Positions 53,056 through 64,000 of a stretch of DNA of 64,000 nucleotides are shown piece after piece (positions within the stretch are counted from its first letter, which is position 1; each line of letters starts with the position of its first letter). This DNA is from Cladosporium sp. IMV 00045. Lineage: Eukaryota > Ascomycota > Dothideomycetes > Cladosporiales > Cladosporiaceae. The notes under the pieces were generated by a model. That model worked only from the letters and a program-made list of their open reading frames with translations, was not told the origin of the DNA and made no database searches. Both the position numbers and the translations under genes were made by a program. The DNA is taken from assembly GCA_001931905.2 (NCBI GenBank), contig MSJI02000923.1, positions 1 through 64,000 on the forward strand. Reading direction: 5' to 3'.

Positions 53056-53500
53056 TTTGGATATTGCAAGGCAGGCGAAAGCCTGTCTGTTTAGAATCAG
53101 AGCAGTCCAGGTCGTCTCATCGGGTTGTTGTTCGTATGTCCAATGATTGCTATCCCCAGACGATCTCTCCGCGCTAGTAAACGTCCCGTGCCGTAAAGCT
53201 TACTCGCGCCTGGCTGCAGGAAGAACTACAGCGGAAGAGAGAGGGCAGGAGAAGTATCGCAAGTATACCGAAACAGGTGTTTCGCTAAAGAATATATCTC
53301 CCAATCTCAACACCTTTAGCCAGATCTTCTAAGCCCTCTTCCTGGAACTGGATCAAGCCTGTCAAGCGAACATCTCCAACAAAACCACATAGAATCCAAA
53401 CGTCAGTCCCGTCACCCTTCACCCTTCAACCACAACGAACACAACTAATACCCCACCCAGACCTCAAGACCGAAGACCCATCCACACAAACACGCCCACC
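53056..53500. promoter_or_regulatory. Divergent promoter region, Sec6 / mitochondrial uL30m
   Basis: About 445 bp between the two start codons. The part next to the ribosomal protein gene is CA/CT-rich (CACCCTTCACCCTTCAACC near 53410), typical of housekeeping leaders. No specific site assigned. Confidence 0.5.
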
Positions 53501-53770
53501 ATGACCTTCTTCCGCGTAACCCTCATGCGCTCCGCCATCGGCCTGCCCACGAAAACCAGCGGCGTTCTGAAAGCCCTCGGCCTGCACAAGCGTCTGCGCA
53601 CCGTCTACCACCCCGTCTCGCAAGACATCGCGGGCCAAATCTTCGCGGTCAAAGAGCTCGTGGACGTGCAGGAAGTGGAGCAGAGGCTGAGCAAGGAGGA
53701 GATGAGGGAGCTGAGGAAGCCCGAGAAGGGGTTTTGGGTCGAGAGCAGGGCGGCGGATGCGAGGAGGTGA
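53501..53770 (+). CDS. MRPL33: Mitochondrial large-subunit ribosomal protein uL30m (Mrpl33)
   Basis: A single exon of 89 residues. The start MTFFRVTLMRSAIGLP and the block GVLKALGLHKRLRTVYHPVS are the L30 ferredoxin-like fold signature, followed by the short fungal mitochondrial extension that ends ESRAADARR. The length matches yeast Mrpl33. It is part of the large subunit of the mitochondrial ribosome. Confidence 0.93.
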   Translation: MTFFRVTLMRSAIGLPTKTSGVLKALGLHKRLRTVYHPVSQDIAGQIFAVKELVDVQEVEQRLSKEEMRELRKPEKGFWVESRAADARR

Positions 53771-54205
53771 GATGTGCGATGAGAGAGATGGAATTGGCGA
53801 GGCTTGCGGCCGCTGGCCTGTAGACATTGGCTTTGGTGGGGGGCGGTCTTTGCATGATAATTGGCATTTTTCTATGGCGCTTTGGGAGTTTATCATTGGG
53901 GTGGTTAAGGGCTTGTTAAGATTGAGGGAGATACAGAGGGAGCGCGGGTGTGGAAGTACATGCATGCAGCTGTTAAGGCGCGTATTGCTTGCTTGATGGA
54001 TCTCAGAGTGCATCGAGAGCATGGAGAAAAGTCGGTGAACCCCCCATGGGAGATTGTGCGCGGGAGAAGCAGCGCTCTCGCTGGTCACAGAGGACCCGAC
54101 ATTGTATACTAAGCTGGGCATGAACGTGCTCACAAAATGTAAGAATATATGATGGTATCATCGCTGAAATTGCAACCACTCCAACAAAAATCATCGAGCC
54201 GACAT
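53771..54205. other. Convergent intergenic region
   Basis: 3-prime flanks of uL30m and the TMEM115-like gene. Nothing recognised. Confidence 0.5.
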
Positions 54206-55386
54206 CTACGCTTGTCCACCATCCGCCGATTTCGTTTCCTTCCCCTCCACACCACCAGGTACACCCTCCTGTACAGCCTCTGACGCTGCGGCTGGTGCAT
54301 TCGCGCTGCGGCTTGCAGCAGCAGCATTGAGTCTCTGATCCAAAGCTTTCAAAGCCAAAGCTCTCCTCCGCTCTGCCTCTGCTCGTTTCCCACCACCGCC
54401 GCCTCCTTGGTTCATGATACTTGGCAATCCTCCCTCCGAGCGCGAAGCGGCATTCTCAGTGGCAGTCTCGATATCCGAGTCTGAGAATGGCGTGCAGAGT
54501 TTCATCTGCACTAGCATCCCGTACACGGAATCACACACGGGCGCCAAGACTGGATGGAAGACGTCCGGGAAGAAGGAGACGAAGGCGAACGTCTCGCTAG
54601 GATCGCCTTTCATGCTGCTTCCTTCGCCGCCGGTTGCGGACTCAACGGCACCGATGTCCGAGATGCGGAAGAAGCGGAGGTAGAGCCAGCCGGTGAGGAA
54701 GCCGAACAGTGCGAGCCATGTCGCGGTGTCGGTGCCCAGCAAGGGACCGGAGAGCATATTTCCCAGGACGAAGAGGGCAGGGAAGTGCTTGATGCGGATG
54801 CGCAGGAGAGAGTTGAAGAGGCTGACGGTGTGTTCAGGGACGAGCTGCTTGAGCGAGACTAGGAAAGCGGCGCTCAGGGCGAGAAGACCGTTGACCGGTG
54901 TTGGGCTGTGAGGAAGGGTTAGCCACATGTCATGAATCGAATTTGTGAAAGTCATGAGACTTACTGTTCAGGCGTGTGAGAAGTCAGGCCGTGCCAAACA
55001 GCATATATGAAAAAGGTAATGATATTCGGAATCATGGTGACAAAAAGCGTGAATTTAATAAACTCCTGCCCGCCCCACGCGCGTTCAAGGTATTTGCCTC
55101 CGAAATAGACGACAGCAGAGGAGATGACGAGCGAGACGATGTTGTTCTCAATCAGGGCGCTCGTGAGGAAAGTCCATGGAAATACGATCGACTTGGTAGG
55201 AATCAGAACCAGGTAGGGAATTGCCCATCGTGGCGAGGTCAGGTAAATCGAAGGGGCTGTTGTATCGTTGTCTGGCGTACTGGCAGACCAGGAACGAAAG
55301 CGTAGGGCAGCGTTGAGGGCTGACAAGGAGAGCAGGGTGAGTAGGAGACCGCGCGTGATAGGCGGGAGATTGATGCGCGGCGGCAT
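54206..55386 (-). CDS. TMEM115/DUF1751 rhomboid-like Golgi membrane protein
   Basis: Two exons (55386-54965, 54905-54206; intron of 59 nt) encode 373 residues. Membrane segments appear around 12-30, 55-78, 80-100, 112-132, 145-165 and 180-215. The pattern PWTFLTSALIENNIVSL, then YFGGKYLERAWGGQEFIKF, is the TMEM115 family signature, a rhomboid-fold group lacking the catalytic Ser/His pair. The second half has GFLTGWLYLRFF, then a long hydrophilic tail with Gly- and Ala-rich stretches. The human relative is a Golgi protein involved in retrograde traffic and glycosylation; the same role here is inferred. ATG 55386 was chosen because it begins the first membrane segment region. Confidence 0.85.
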
Positions 55387-56212
55387 GGTCGAGTGCTGAG
55401 TTGATGTCGGTAAGAAAGATGGTATATAAGGGTATTTTGACTTGACAATCGTTGAAGCGTGGCTGGCTGTAGTGAAGTGCCACGAGCGCCTCCTCATGCA
55501 AGCAAGCCTGAGGTGGCGCGCGGTTCGCTGTGAGGGTCCTGGAACGGCTGAGGATTCGTGGAGACCTATCTTCAAGTACATACTATGCCACATATATTCT
55601 GGCCATATCTGCAATGAAGACGACATGGTAAGCATGAAGAAGTGAGGTCTGTTAAGATTGACAAGTAACTCAATTGGCAATTGCACGCCAGAAGATGCTA
55701 GGTAGGTATGAACCTGGTCGCCGATACCTCCTAGCATCTCTTCTTCTAGACCCTCTCCACGCTTCGCCTCGTCTAGAGTCGATCTCTGTTTCCTCCACAA
55801 CGACCATTCTGGCTCGCGTGGCATGCATATTGCGCTTGAAGAATCGGCTGCTTACATGGTCGGCCGGATACATGACCGTGATAGTGTGATGGGATCATTA
55901 AAGGACATTGCATCCCTCCTGGATATACATGTTGCATACTTTAAGCACTTTGTTCATGCATAAACCTAAAACATCTCCGCGCCGCTTCCTTCGTTCCCCA
56001 AAATGCGCCAAGACCCGCGGCTTTCCCCAAGATCCATTCACGTCTGTCTGCACTACGCCTGCCCATTCGATACACGACACAACACGCGCATCCTGTCATT
56101 CGGGTATCTTGCCTCCTGCTCGTTGACACTCTTCACTGCATGTTCCTCGCTCTCCCGATTCTAAACACAAGCGCATGACCTCAGCCGCCACTCAACGCCG
56201 AGTCCACCAGTC
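55387..56212. promoter_or_regulatory. Divergent upstream region, TMEM115-like / LisH-WD40
   Basis: About 830 bp between start codons. No RNA gene or binding site identified. Confidence 0.4.
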
Positions 56213-58249
56213 ATGGCGCATCCTAGCGCCCTCTCTTCCGACCACATCAATTATCTCATCCTTCGATACTTGCAAGAATCTGGCCATGAATCCACAGCGC
56301 GTGCTTTTTACAAGGACTGGCATCGTCCGCGCGAATACCGCGACCCAGAAGACCTTCCCTTCACGCCAACCGTGCAACGATACGAACTCGTTTCGGTGAT
56401 ACAGAACGGGCTGGTTCATGATGAACTGCAGGCGCGTGTTGGGCGCAATGAGCGCCGCTTTAGATGGACCACACATACGACTGCTGAAAATGCGGAAGAT
56501 GAAGGAGAGAACGGCAGCCGCCCATCCAGTAGCGGGAAAAGAAAGGGCAGAGTACCAGCATTGAGCGGCATGAGAGCTCCCGATGAGTTTCCCACGCCGG
56601 GTGCAAAAAGACAGAGGCTGAGTCACGGGCCAGAATCTGTACATGTCAATGGCGACAGAGACGCAATGGATGTAGACGCTGCTTCTGCATCTGCAGGCGA
56701 AGGCGACGAAGATGCCGAAGCAGCGTCTCCAGAGGCCACCGCGTCCGACGACGCCACAGAAGCTCCTGCCGAGCGCTACGACAGCCTGGATGTCGCAACG
56801 CAAACTCAAGTTCGCCGCGGCCCGAAGACGAGCACGATATCTTTTACCATTAACAAGCCGGATGCGACAGTCTATCATTCAAGCTGGAGTCCAAGTGAAG
56901 ACGCGAAAGACACATCGACTTTGTTCGCTGCTGGAGAGGGTCTCTGTCGGTACTACCGCGTTCCAAGCTTGGATGATGGCGACGTGCAAACAATTACACA
57001 TTTGGATGAGCCTTCATTACCGCCTAACTCTACAATCACCGCATCAGCATGGCATCCTAACGGCAAAATTGCTACCTGCGCAGTAATGCGCGAACCTTCG
57101 ACAGAGAAGGAAGCGTCCACTCACACTCTGATGGATATCGGAGGCGACTTTGGAACTGTGACATACCCTTCGAGTCTTCCTCTGCTGAACCCACCTGGAT
57201 TTGTGCACTGCATACGCTACAGCCCATCTGGCGATCACATGTTGGTCACTGAGATCAGCGAAAAGCGTGGACTTGTCCAAGTCTATGAAACGCCAACCGA
57301 CTCAGAGAAGCCCACTGGGCGAAAGGAGCCTGTAGCTTGGCGGATCTTTGAGCACCCAGTACTTGACGCCACATGGACGAACGAGAGCTCATTCGTTGTG
57401 TGTGGAGAACAAGGGATTACGAAGTCCTACAAACTGCTCAACCCTGAAGAGCCAATGACCAACGGCTTCACTTCTGATTCCCTGGCTGTGCACCATCTAG
57501 CAGAGCAGTCTCTTGATATCGCACCAGGAACAATCAAATGGGACAAAGTTCGATTTGACGCTAAGATCGGTATTCACGTCTTTGCTTCTACAGTTGAGAA
57601 GAAGCTGGCTGCGTACCTCGGACCCAACGCAGCATCAGACCAAAAGTCTCAGATGGTAGAAATCACAATTCCCGAGAAGCTATCGGCACTCGCTCTGCAG
57701 CCTCGAGAACTTAGTTCCGAGAACGAATCTAGTTCCGCAAGGGGCATTCTGGCAGCATCGTTCGAAGACGGCACAGCCATCCTATTTGGACTTTCGCAAA
57801 CAGACGGCTCCATATCATTTGAGCAGCTGGCGACCTTGGACCTCGGCCAGGGCCTTCCGGCACTCGCACTTTCATGGTCGCCGGATGGCAAACATCTAGC
57901 GCTCGGCGGTATGGACACAGTACGGATATGGCGCATCGACTCGGACAATATCAGCTCGCTCGACACCCGGCCTTTGGTTGATTGGAGACAAGCCGCTGAG
58001 ACCAACGGGTCCACGAACGGGGAAAACCAGGATGCAAGCGAAATTCTCAGTGAACCCAGCCTAAGCTGGAGTGCTGATGGCGAGAGGTTGGGCTTCGCTG
58101 TTGAGAAACAGGTATGTCGGATCAATGATTCCAGTAACTGCCTAAGAATTTCAAGCTAACGCATCTGCTAGATTGCTGTCATCTCCTTCCGCCCGCCTCT
58201 GTCGCACAGCAGCGACGAAAGCCAGATGAACGGCGCCATGAGCCCGTAA
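56213..58249 (+). CDS. LisH / WD40-repeat protein (TBL1/Sif2-like)
   Basis: Two exons (56213-58111, 58172-58249; intron of 60 nt) encode 658 residues. The N-terminus has a LisH motif (HINYLILRYLQESGHESTAR, about 11-30). A disordered, acidic linker with a basic KRKGR/KRQR patch follows to about 215. The rest contains a run of WD40-like blades, for example ASAWHPNGKIATCAV, CIRYSPSGDHMLV, ATWTNESSFVVCG, LALSWSPDGKHLALGG and SWSADGERLGFAV. The last exon completes the final blade (IAVISFRPP). LisH plus WD40 in this order is found in TBL1 and yeast Sif2 of the Set3 histone deacetylase complex; a nuclear co-repressor role is inferred. Confidence 0.82.
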
Positions 58250-59222
58250 GGCTTTCCTGTAGTATATGCCTGTATATGAACTCCAATTGATACCCCTTCA
58301 ACACTGCCATTTCAAAGCGCTCAACATTCTTAATCCTTCTGTCCAACCGTGAATTCAGCAGCGCACTCTATTTCAAACATTCCAACACCCCGACACCAAT
58401 CGTCGTCAATCGCGCCATGTTCCCATGTTTGCACAATCGACCACAACTATGCTGCAGTCACACTTGACAATCCCCCTTGCGATTGCACGACGTATGCATA
58501 TTACATGTACTCTACCTGCTACTGCCCGCATGCCGCCAACCCAGCGAACTCGACTATGTTGAGCAAATCCAACTTCCCGCGGATTCTTCCCTCCCCTCAG
58601 CCCCACTGCGATGGCCCACCATAGCGGAGTCATGATGTGTCTGAGAATGGACGAGCATCGGCTTGCCGCACGACACCGCAGGTGATTTCTATGACCGGCA
58701 ATTGAATCCCAGCCAAAATGCCGCTTCTCACCTAAAGCCACGTGCGAAAGAGGGAGATTTCGGCAAATCTGAGCCGCGAACCCTGTTCTCGCGGCGCATG
58801 GCGGTTTGGGTTCGACTCCGCAGATGGCCTGCAGAGTACTGTAGTCTGTCCTCCGTGAACTCCTCACATCTCATCATTGCGTTTCCGCGTGGAGTTGGTT
58901 GTGGGTCTCTCATCAGGATTGTGGGGAAGATGGGGGAGTATTTTATGGAGAACAGACGATCCCGCCCACGGGGTCGTGGCAATCAAATCACGGTGGAGGT
59001 GTTTGTTAGTGTGTACCTATGGAGGGTAGGTGCAACTGCCGAAAGGTCGTCGCTTGTTCTCTGTGCTATGTCTTGTGTGAATAACCGGGACGGGTGGTGG
59101 CGGTTTCGTGCGATGTAGGTTGGTTTGCTGTTTCCATTTCCTTTTGCTCCTTTTTGTATCAAACATACGCCTTTCGACATTGCTCTTTCGATCTGCTGGA
59201 CATTCGTCACGCGTAGTCCAGA
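58250..59222. other. Intergenic, no gene seen
   Basis: Nearly 1 kb. A B-box-like GGGTTCGACTCC at about 58807-58818 does not fold into a tRNA. No coding frame is supported. Confidence 0.5.
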
Positions 59223-61193
59223 ATGACAGCAGTCCCCAACGTTCCCGCGGCAGTTCACGCGCAACAAGAGTCGGCGGCGGATGCGGCGCTTAAACATCTA
59301 CTACACAACAAGCAAGCAACAGCAGATGGCCTTGAACGAGTGGACTCGAGGGTTGCGAATGGTGTTTCCAACGGAGTGACGCCCGAATGGTCGGTTCACG
59401 ACACGCCTGTTGAGAACCAGAGGCCCATTCGCGTCATAGTCATTGGAGCTGGGTATTCAGGCATTTACCTCGGGATCAGAATCCCGGAAAGGATAAGGAA
59501 TTGTGAGTTGGTGATATACGAGAAGAACAAAGGTGTTGGCGGCGCGTGGTAGGTTATTTCAAGTCGAGCCTTTTACACTCATGAACGGTAACAGCTTCTG
59601 ATCTCACGATGATAGGCATGAGAATCGATATCCCGGCGCCGCATGCGATGTTCCTTCACATTCGTACCAATTCTCGTTCAACCCCAAACACGATTGGTCC
59701 GCGCTCTATGCGCCTTCCAACGAGATCCGTAGCTATCTGGAATCTACGGCGGAGAAGTACGGTGTCAACCGCTTCACGAGACTCGAGCACGAGGTTACGA
59801 GTTGCAGATGGGATGAGGAGGAGGGAAATGGCATGTGAGCGTCAGGCAGCCCGACGGAAGCATACTCGAAGATACATCCGACATGCTCATCAGCGCACGA
59901 GGCCTGTTGAACAACAAACAATGGCCGAACATCGAGGGACTGTGGGGTTTCCAGGGCGAGATCATGCACTCGGCTGGGTGGAACGAGAAGTACGATTTTG
60001 AGAACAAGCGGGTGGGCATCATTGGCTTGGGCAGCAGTGCGATCCAGATTATCCCCAAACTGCAACGAGTTCCGGGCGCTCAACTCTCCTGTTTCATTCG
60101 CGGGCGGACGTGGATATCCCCTCCGTTGGGTCAGAAGACGCAGGATGAACTGGGCCTGGAAAGCATCTACTTCAACCGCGATCAGATCGAACGGTTCAGG
60201 ACGGACCCCGAGGCATGGCTCAAGTTTCGGATGAAAATCGAAGCCGACGCCAACAATGTTCACAGCATCACGCTCAAAGGCACTGAGATGCAGAAAGGCG
60301 CTCAGGAGATGTTCGAGCAGGGCATGAAGGATAGACTTGCGAAGAAGCCGCACTACATGGAATCGCTGAAACCAACCTTTGCGCCTGGATGCCGTCGATT
60401 GACGCCCGGCCCTGGCTTTCTGGAAGCTCTCGTCGAGGACAACGTCGATTATGTCAAGGACCACATCGAACGCATCGAACCCAATGGCGTTGTCACTAAA
60501 GACGGCAAGCTACATGAGCTAGACGCCCTGGTATGCGCCACGGGCTTCTACGCATCATCCGCGCCTCCTTTCCCAGTAACAGGCCTCAACGGCAGCAGAC
60601 TGCAAGACCACTGGCGTGAGCGAGCGACCAACTACCTCTCCCTAGCGACCGACAAATTCCCCAACCACTTCATGATGCTCGGCCCCAATGCCGCCATCGG
60701 CGAAGGCAGCCTGACGATGATGATCGAATGCACGGGCGACTACATCTGCAAAGCCATCCGCAAACTGCAAAAAGACAACCTGAAATCCATGGTCGTCAAA
60801 CGAGCCCGCGTGCGCGACTTTCTGCGCTACGTCGACAGCTACTTCCGCGGCACAGTATTCATGGACGACTGCCAGAGCTGGTATAAGAAGAACGGCCAGG
60901 GCCAGTCGGGCGCCACCGTCACAGGGCTCTGGCCCGGTTCGACGCTGCACTGTATTGAGGCGCTGCGGAGCCCGAGGTGGGAGGATTTCGAGTACGAGTA
61001 TTTGCCTGAGGAGAATGGCGCGGAGATCAATCAGATGGCTTGGTTGGGCAATGGCTGGGGGGCGACGCAGATGAGGGAGCCGGTGAGGACGCAGGATTTG
61101 AGCTTTTATCTTTTGCCCGAGTTTCAGGATCCGCCGCAAGAAGGTGAGCCGGAGAAGAAGGAAGCGTTACATGTTAGACCTTGGTCGTATTAG
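59223..61193 (+). pseudogene. Baeyer-Villiger-type flavin monooxygenase with a frameshift
   Basis: Exon 1 59223-59548 and exon 2 from 59616 (intron of 67 nt). Both nucleotide-binding motifs are present: VIVIGAGYSG (71-80, FAD) and VGIIGLGSSAIQI (NADPH). Between them is FQGEIMHSAGW, which fits the FxGxxxHxxxW fingerprint of type I BVMOs. The acceptor side has HENRYPGAACDVPSHSYQFS. The frame breaks at about 59824-59831: the sequence reads ...DEEEGNGM then stop, while one extra base in GGAAATGG would give EGKWHVSVRQPDG and restore the frame to the stop at 61193. As written the protein would end at about 180 residues. This could be a real lesion or a single-base sequence error in an A run. The substrate is unknown; a cyclic or steroid ketone is a family-level guess. 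Confidence 0.75.
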
Positions 61194-61658
61194 ATGTGAC
61201 GTGTAGAATTTCTGGTGGAGTGTTTGCGTCGCTTAAGGGAAATGTTCAAGTTTTCTTGCTTCCAGCTGGCGCCTTTTAGATTGTTGACAGCGTCAATATT
61301 GGATTTCTCTCCATCAGGTTTGCTCTACGCCAATCAATTTGACGATACCTACATTAGTTCATTGTCGCGATTTTCTCGGACAGATCGCAGGCAGCAACTC
61401 CCTCAGGTGAGTCGTCGATTCATGACGTTTCAGCTGGGCTGGCGGTGTTGCACCGCACTTCGTTCTGGACACCGCCTGACGGTGCAATTCAGCTTTTAAC
61501 AAACATAAATATTTGCCATTTCTGTTGTCAGTTCCCTCGGTTTATTGCAACCATCCTAACAATCTACAAATCAACAATCTTTCTTTTGAGTTTTCTCGCA
61601 GCAGAGATATCCTCAGCCACTAAAGAGATTCTCTGCCACCACACTACCCGACGTAAAG
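61194..61658. other. Intergenic, no gene seen
   Basis: Probable 3-prime flank of the monooxygenase gene and leader of the next gene. Confidence 0.5.
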
Positions 61659-64000
61659 ATGGCGTTCTCCATCAACCACCAAATGCTGCGAAACAGTCAC
61701 CCTCGATATGCTGGACCATATCTTCGCAAGCTTGCCTCTGAGAAGCAGGTAGACACAAACACCATCTCACAAGAGATACTGCAAGCTATCACCGTGCAGT
61801 CTCTGCCGCCACGTGTGTACGTACTCTGGCTGAAAGCGTGCCCAGATGAGACTGCAATCACTCTGGGACTGCGACAAACGGAGTCGGTCGTAGTCCGAAG
61901 TGCTGCAATCGTAGGATTCCGACGATGGTACCACAGCAGGCGATACGAGGAAATCTGGAGCGCCATGGGTGGGAGCGAAGGCATCGCAGCCTTGTTGGCT
62001 ACTTTCTCAGTCAACCACGTCAAAATGTTTTGCAAGCAGGTGGCCAAGTGCAGCACCAGTCTCACCTGCCGCGAAGGAAGGCAGGAGCGCACAACGGAGC
62101 TCTGTCAGCTCTTAACATCTCGCTTCTTGACAGGCTCGCTGATGACACGCGCAATCCGGATCGGCGCCCTCTGTTGGAGGTTTATGCAACATTGGTCTAC
62201 GGGTGCACGCCAGCTTTTCAAGACTCCTGGATACGCGATGAATCTTTGCCAGAATTGGATCACAACAAGATCTTCGAGACGAATACGCCATGGTTTCAGC
62301 AAAAGTGCCTCGGGAAGGCGGCTGCTGGAGACGACGATGTCTGGACCTACCATGCACTGATAACTTCCGTTCCAGCGAAGGCTTCTCAGGAAGATGCGAC
62401 TGTGCTTGAAAGCACGGCATTCGCTGCTAAGTCATTGAAACATTGATCAGCATGATGTCCGCTTCACAAAAACAAAGCGGAAGCTTGAAAATGTGATGGA
62501 AACCGTATTCCAACAGACTGCTCGTCGCAAGACCTCGACTTCTTTCACACGGAGAATTGCCGGCTTGATGTCACAATATGCTGTACAGACTGCCGGACCA
62601 AGAACACACCTCAAGGAGTCTCAAGACGAACCGATGATCGATGCGAATTCTCAAAGCCCTAAGAGATCAGATGCTAACCTGGACTTCAGCTACCCGAAGC
62701 AGCTCCACGATATGGCAAGGATGTGGTTCCGTGACCCGGATGTTCTCGAACCCCTCTTGTCGAGCCTGCTCAAGCCATCCGGGAACATGGATATATTTGC
62801 AGTCATGAACGCCTTGAAAGTGGTGAAACCACACAGTCGCTACCGCTTACTCAAATGGCTACTGATCAGCAAATACGAGATCGATATTGAGAATGACGAC
62901 CAAATCTTCTCGATCAAGTCTACTATCTCGTTGACGCTTTTCAAGATCCTCCCCACAGCTGTGGCTCGCGATCTGCTCCAGAGATTCGTGTCGATGGGTC
63001 ATCCAGGAATTCCACGGCCAGGCCCTGACACCCCCAATACCGAACTGGACTTGCTTACAACCTCTTTGCACGACGAAGACACGCTTCGTCAAACAGAAGC
63101 AGCTGACAAGATCTCGCTCTATCGCCGCCAGGCCGAGACGTCGAGGAATGCTTGGGAACGCCTCGGCCGCGTCAAGGACTCAGCCATGATGGCCGTTGCG
63201 TCACGCTCGCTTGATTTCCTTAGCGATATACTCATATGGGCCCGCCGCTTTATCAGAGATCCGGTTGTAACAGAATTCTATTGGGCAATCGGACCGGGTC
63301 CAAGTAACATACTTCGACGAGACGACACGATCGAACTGCTGTCGGGTATTCCTCAATACCCAAACAAAGACACTTCCTTGGATCTGCTCGCGACCGAAGT
63401 ACGAAAAGGCAATGACATTGCTCTGTTGCTGCTGGAAACCGCCACTATGGCACAACGAGAGCCTTCTTTTTACGTTAATCACTGGACACAAGTGGAGCAT
63501 ATTTTCGCTGATATCGTGCAATGTCGAATCAAGCGCGCGAATCGATTGCAACGCTTACTGAACCTTTCCGATGACCAGGTTTTCACTGTTGTCTGGGAAA
63601 GTACACTGGAAGCATTGCTCAAGGCAGAAAAACTTGGACTCGACGAAAGGAATCAAGCGCTGCAGTTCAATGACATTGGAGGTCCTCTAGCAGTCTGGGG
63701 GGTTGATATCACCGCTCAAAACCCATCGCCTGCAACACTTCGCTTCATCAACGAGCTAGCAATCCAGCGCGACGCGCTGTGGCGGGACCACAGGCCTCGT
63801 GCCCATGCCTCTGTCACAACTTTGCAGGCCCCATGGCCACAGGGACTGCCGGTTCAAGCCCTCCTACCGATCAACATCCAGGGAGAAGTTCCCGCAGCAG
63901 CTTTGCCATACTTGAAGCAGAGAGCACATAACGTTAACTTCGTGCCACGTGAGTACGCACAACGGAACATCCCTGAAGACGATGAAACGCGAGCTGCCAT
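61659..64000 (+). CDS. Large unknown protein, partial, with two compensating frame changes
   Basis: From ATG 61659 the first frame codes for MAFSINHQMLRNSHPRYAGP and runs to GRQERTTELCQLL near 62110. A shift by one base then leads into NISLLDRLADDTRNPDRRPL, kept to SLKH near 62440. A second shift returns to the first frame (NIDQHDVRFTKTKRKLENVM), which stays open to the window end. The two changes cancel: one base missing near 62105-62112, one extra near 62435-62440. The protein is helical, with GGSEGIAALLATFSVNHVKM and many Leu-rich helices, and exceeds 770 residues within the window. I do not recognise the family. It could be a helical-repeat protein. It runs off the right edge. Confidence 0.6.

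Noticed and set aside
58730..58830. Possible tRNA gene near a GGGTTCGACTCC B-box
   Set aside because: The T-stem does not pair and no acceptor stem or anticodon arm can be drawn.
62080..62133. 30-nt intron (GT 62103 to AG 62132) to explain the frame change in the last gene
   Set aside because: Its length is a multiple of three, so it would not change the frame, and it is too short.
1..64000. CRISPR array, bacterial operon or secondary-metabolite cluster
   Set aside because: No spaced direct repeats of that kind, and the genes are intron-bearing fungal housekeeping genes without a polyketide, peptide or terpene synthase.

Overview
The window reads as nuclear DNA of a filamentous ascomycete (Pezizomycotina, most likely a dothideomycete; the class is inference). 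The evidence is short GT-AG introns of about 45-90 nt, a fungal-only gene set (Sfr1/Mei5, RTA1-like, Dal5/Tna1-type MFS, group II G-alpha), a single dispersed 5S rRNA gene, and a repeat block mutated in the style of repeat-induced point mutation (RIP).

Layout. 1 to about 5290 is a dead-transposon block almost without CpA/TpG but still rich in CpG. It holds a minus-strand Ty3/Gypsy gag-RT fragment, a plus-strand Tc1/mariner DD34E transposase relic and an unidentified minus-strand coding relic. A 5S rRNA gene follows (5673-5791), then a broken secreted-protein-like gene (6139-6520). From 7.5 kb on there are ordinary genes: RTA1-like protein, sterol glucosyltransferase (11 exons), a zinc-finger protein with an in-frame stop, an atypical protein kinase, Sfr1/Mei5, an MFS transporter, an unknown protein with an in-frame TAG, SDHD diverging from MPP-beta, a putative mitochondrial protein followed in frame by a second long ORF after TGA-CTA-G, a HAD hydrolase, a small unknown protein, a SET-domain protein, a G-alpha subunit, a second SET protein, Vps23, an amidoligase-like protein, a repeat/gap region carrying a duplicated ATP5 tail, ATP5 (OSCP), Sec6, mitochondrial uL30m, a TMEM115-like protein, a LisH/WD40 protein, a Baeyer-Villiger-type monooxygenase with a frameshift, and a partial large unknown gene with two frameshifts.

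Several genes are nuclear-encoded mitochondrial components (SDHD, MPP-beta, OSCP, uL30m and probably the 775-residue protein); others serve membrane traffic (Sec6, Vps23, TMEM115-like). I see no biosynthetic cluster, CRISPR array or tRNA gene. The most interesting site is the TGA-CTA-G junction at 30985, which matches the known high-efficiency stop-readthrough context and would fuse two long ORFs. Independently, six otherwise good gene models carry one in-frame stop or frame mismatch each (two in the last gene). These are either real decay, sequence error or recoding, and should be checked against reads or RNA before the models are trusted.
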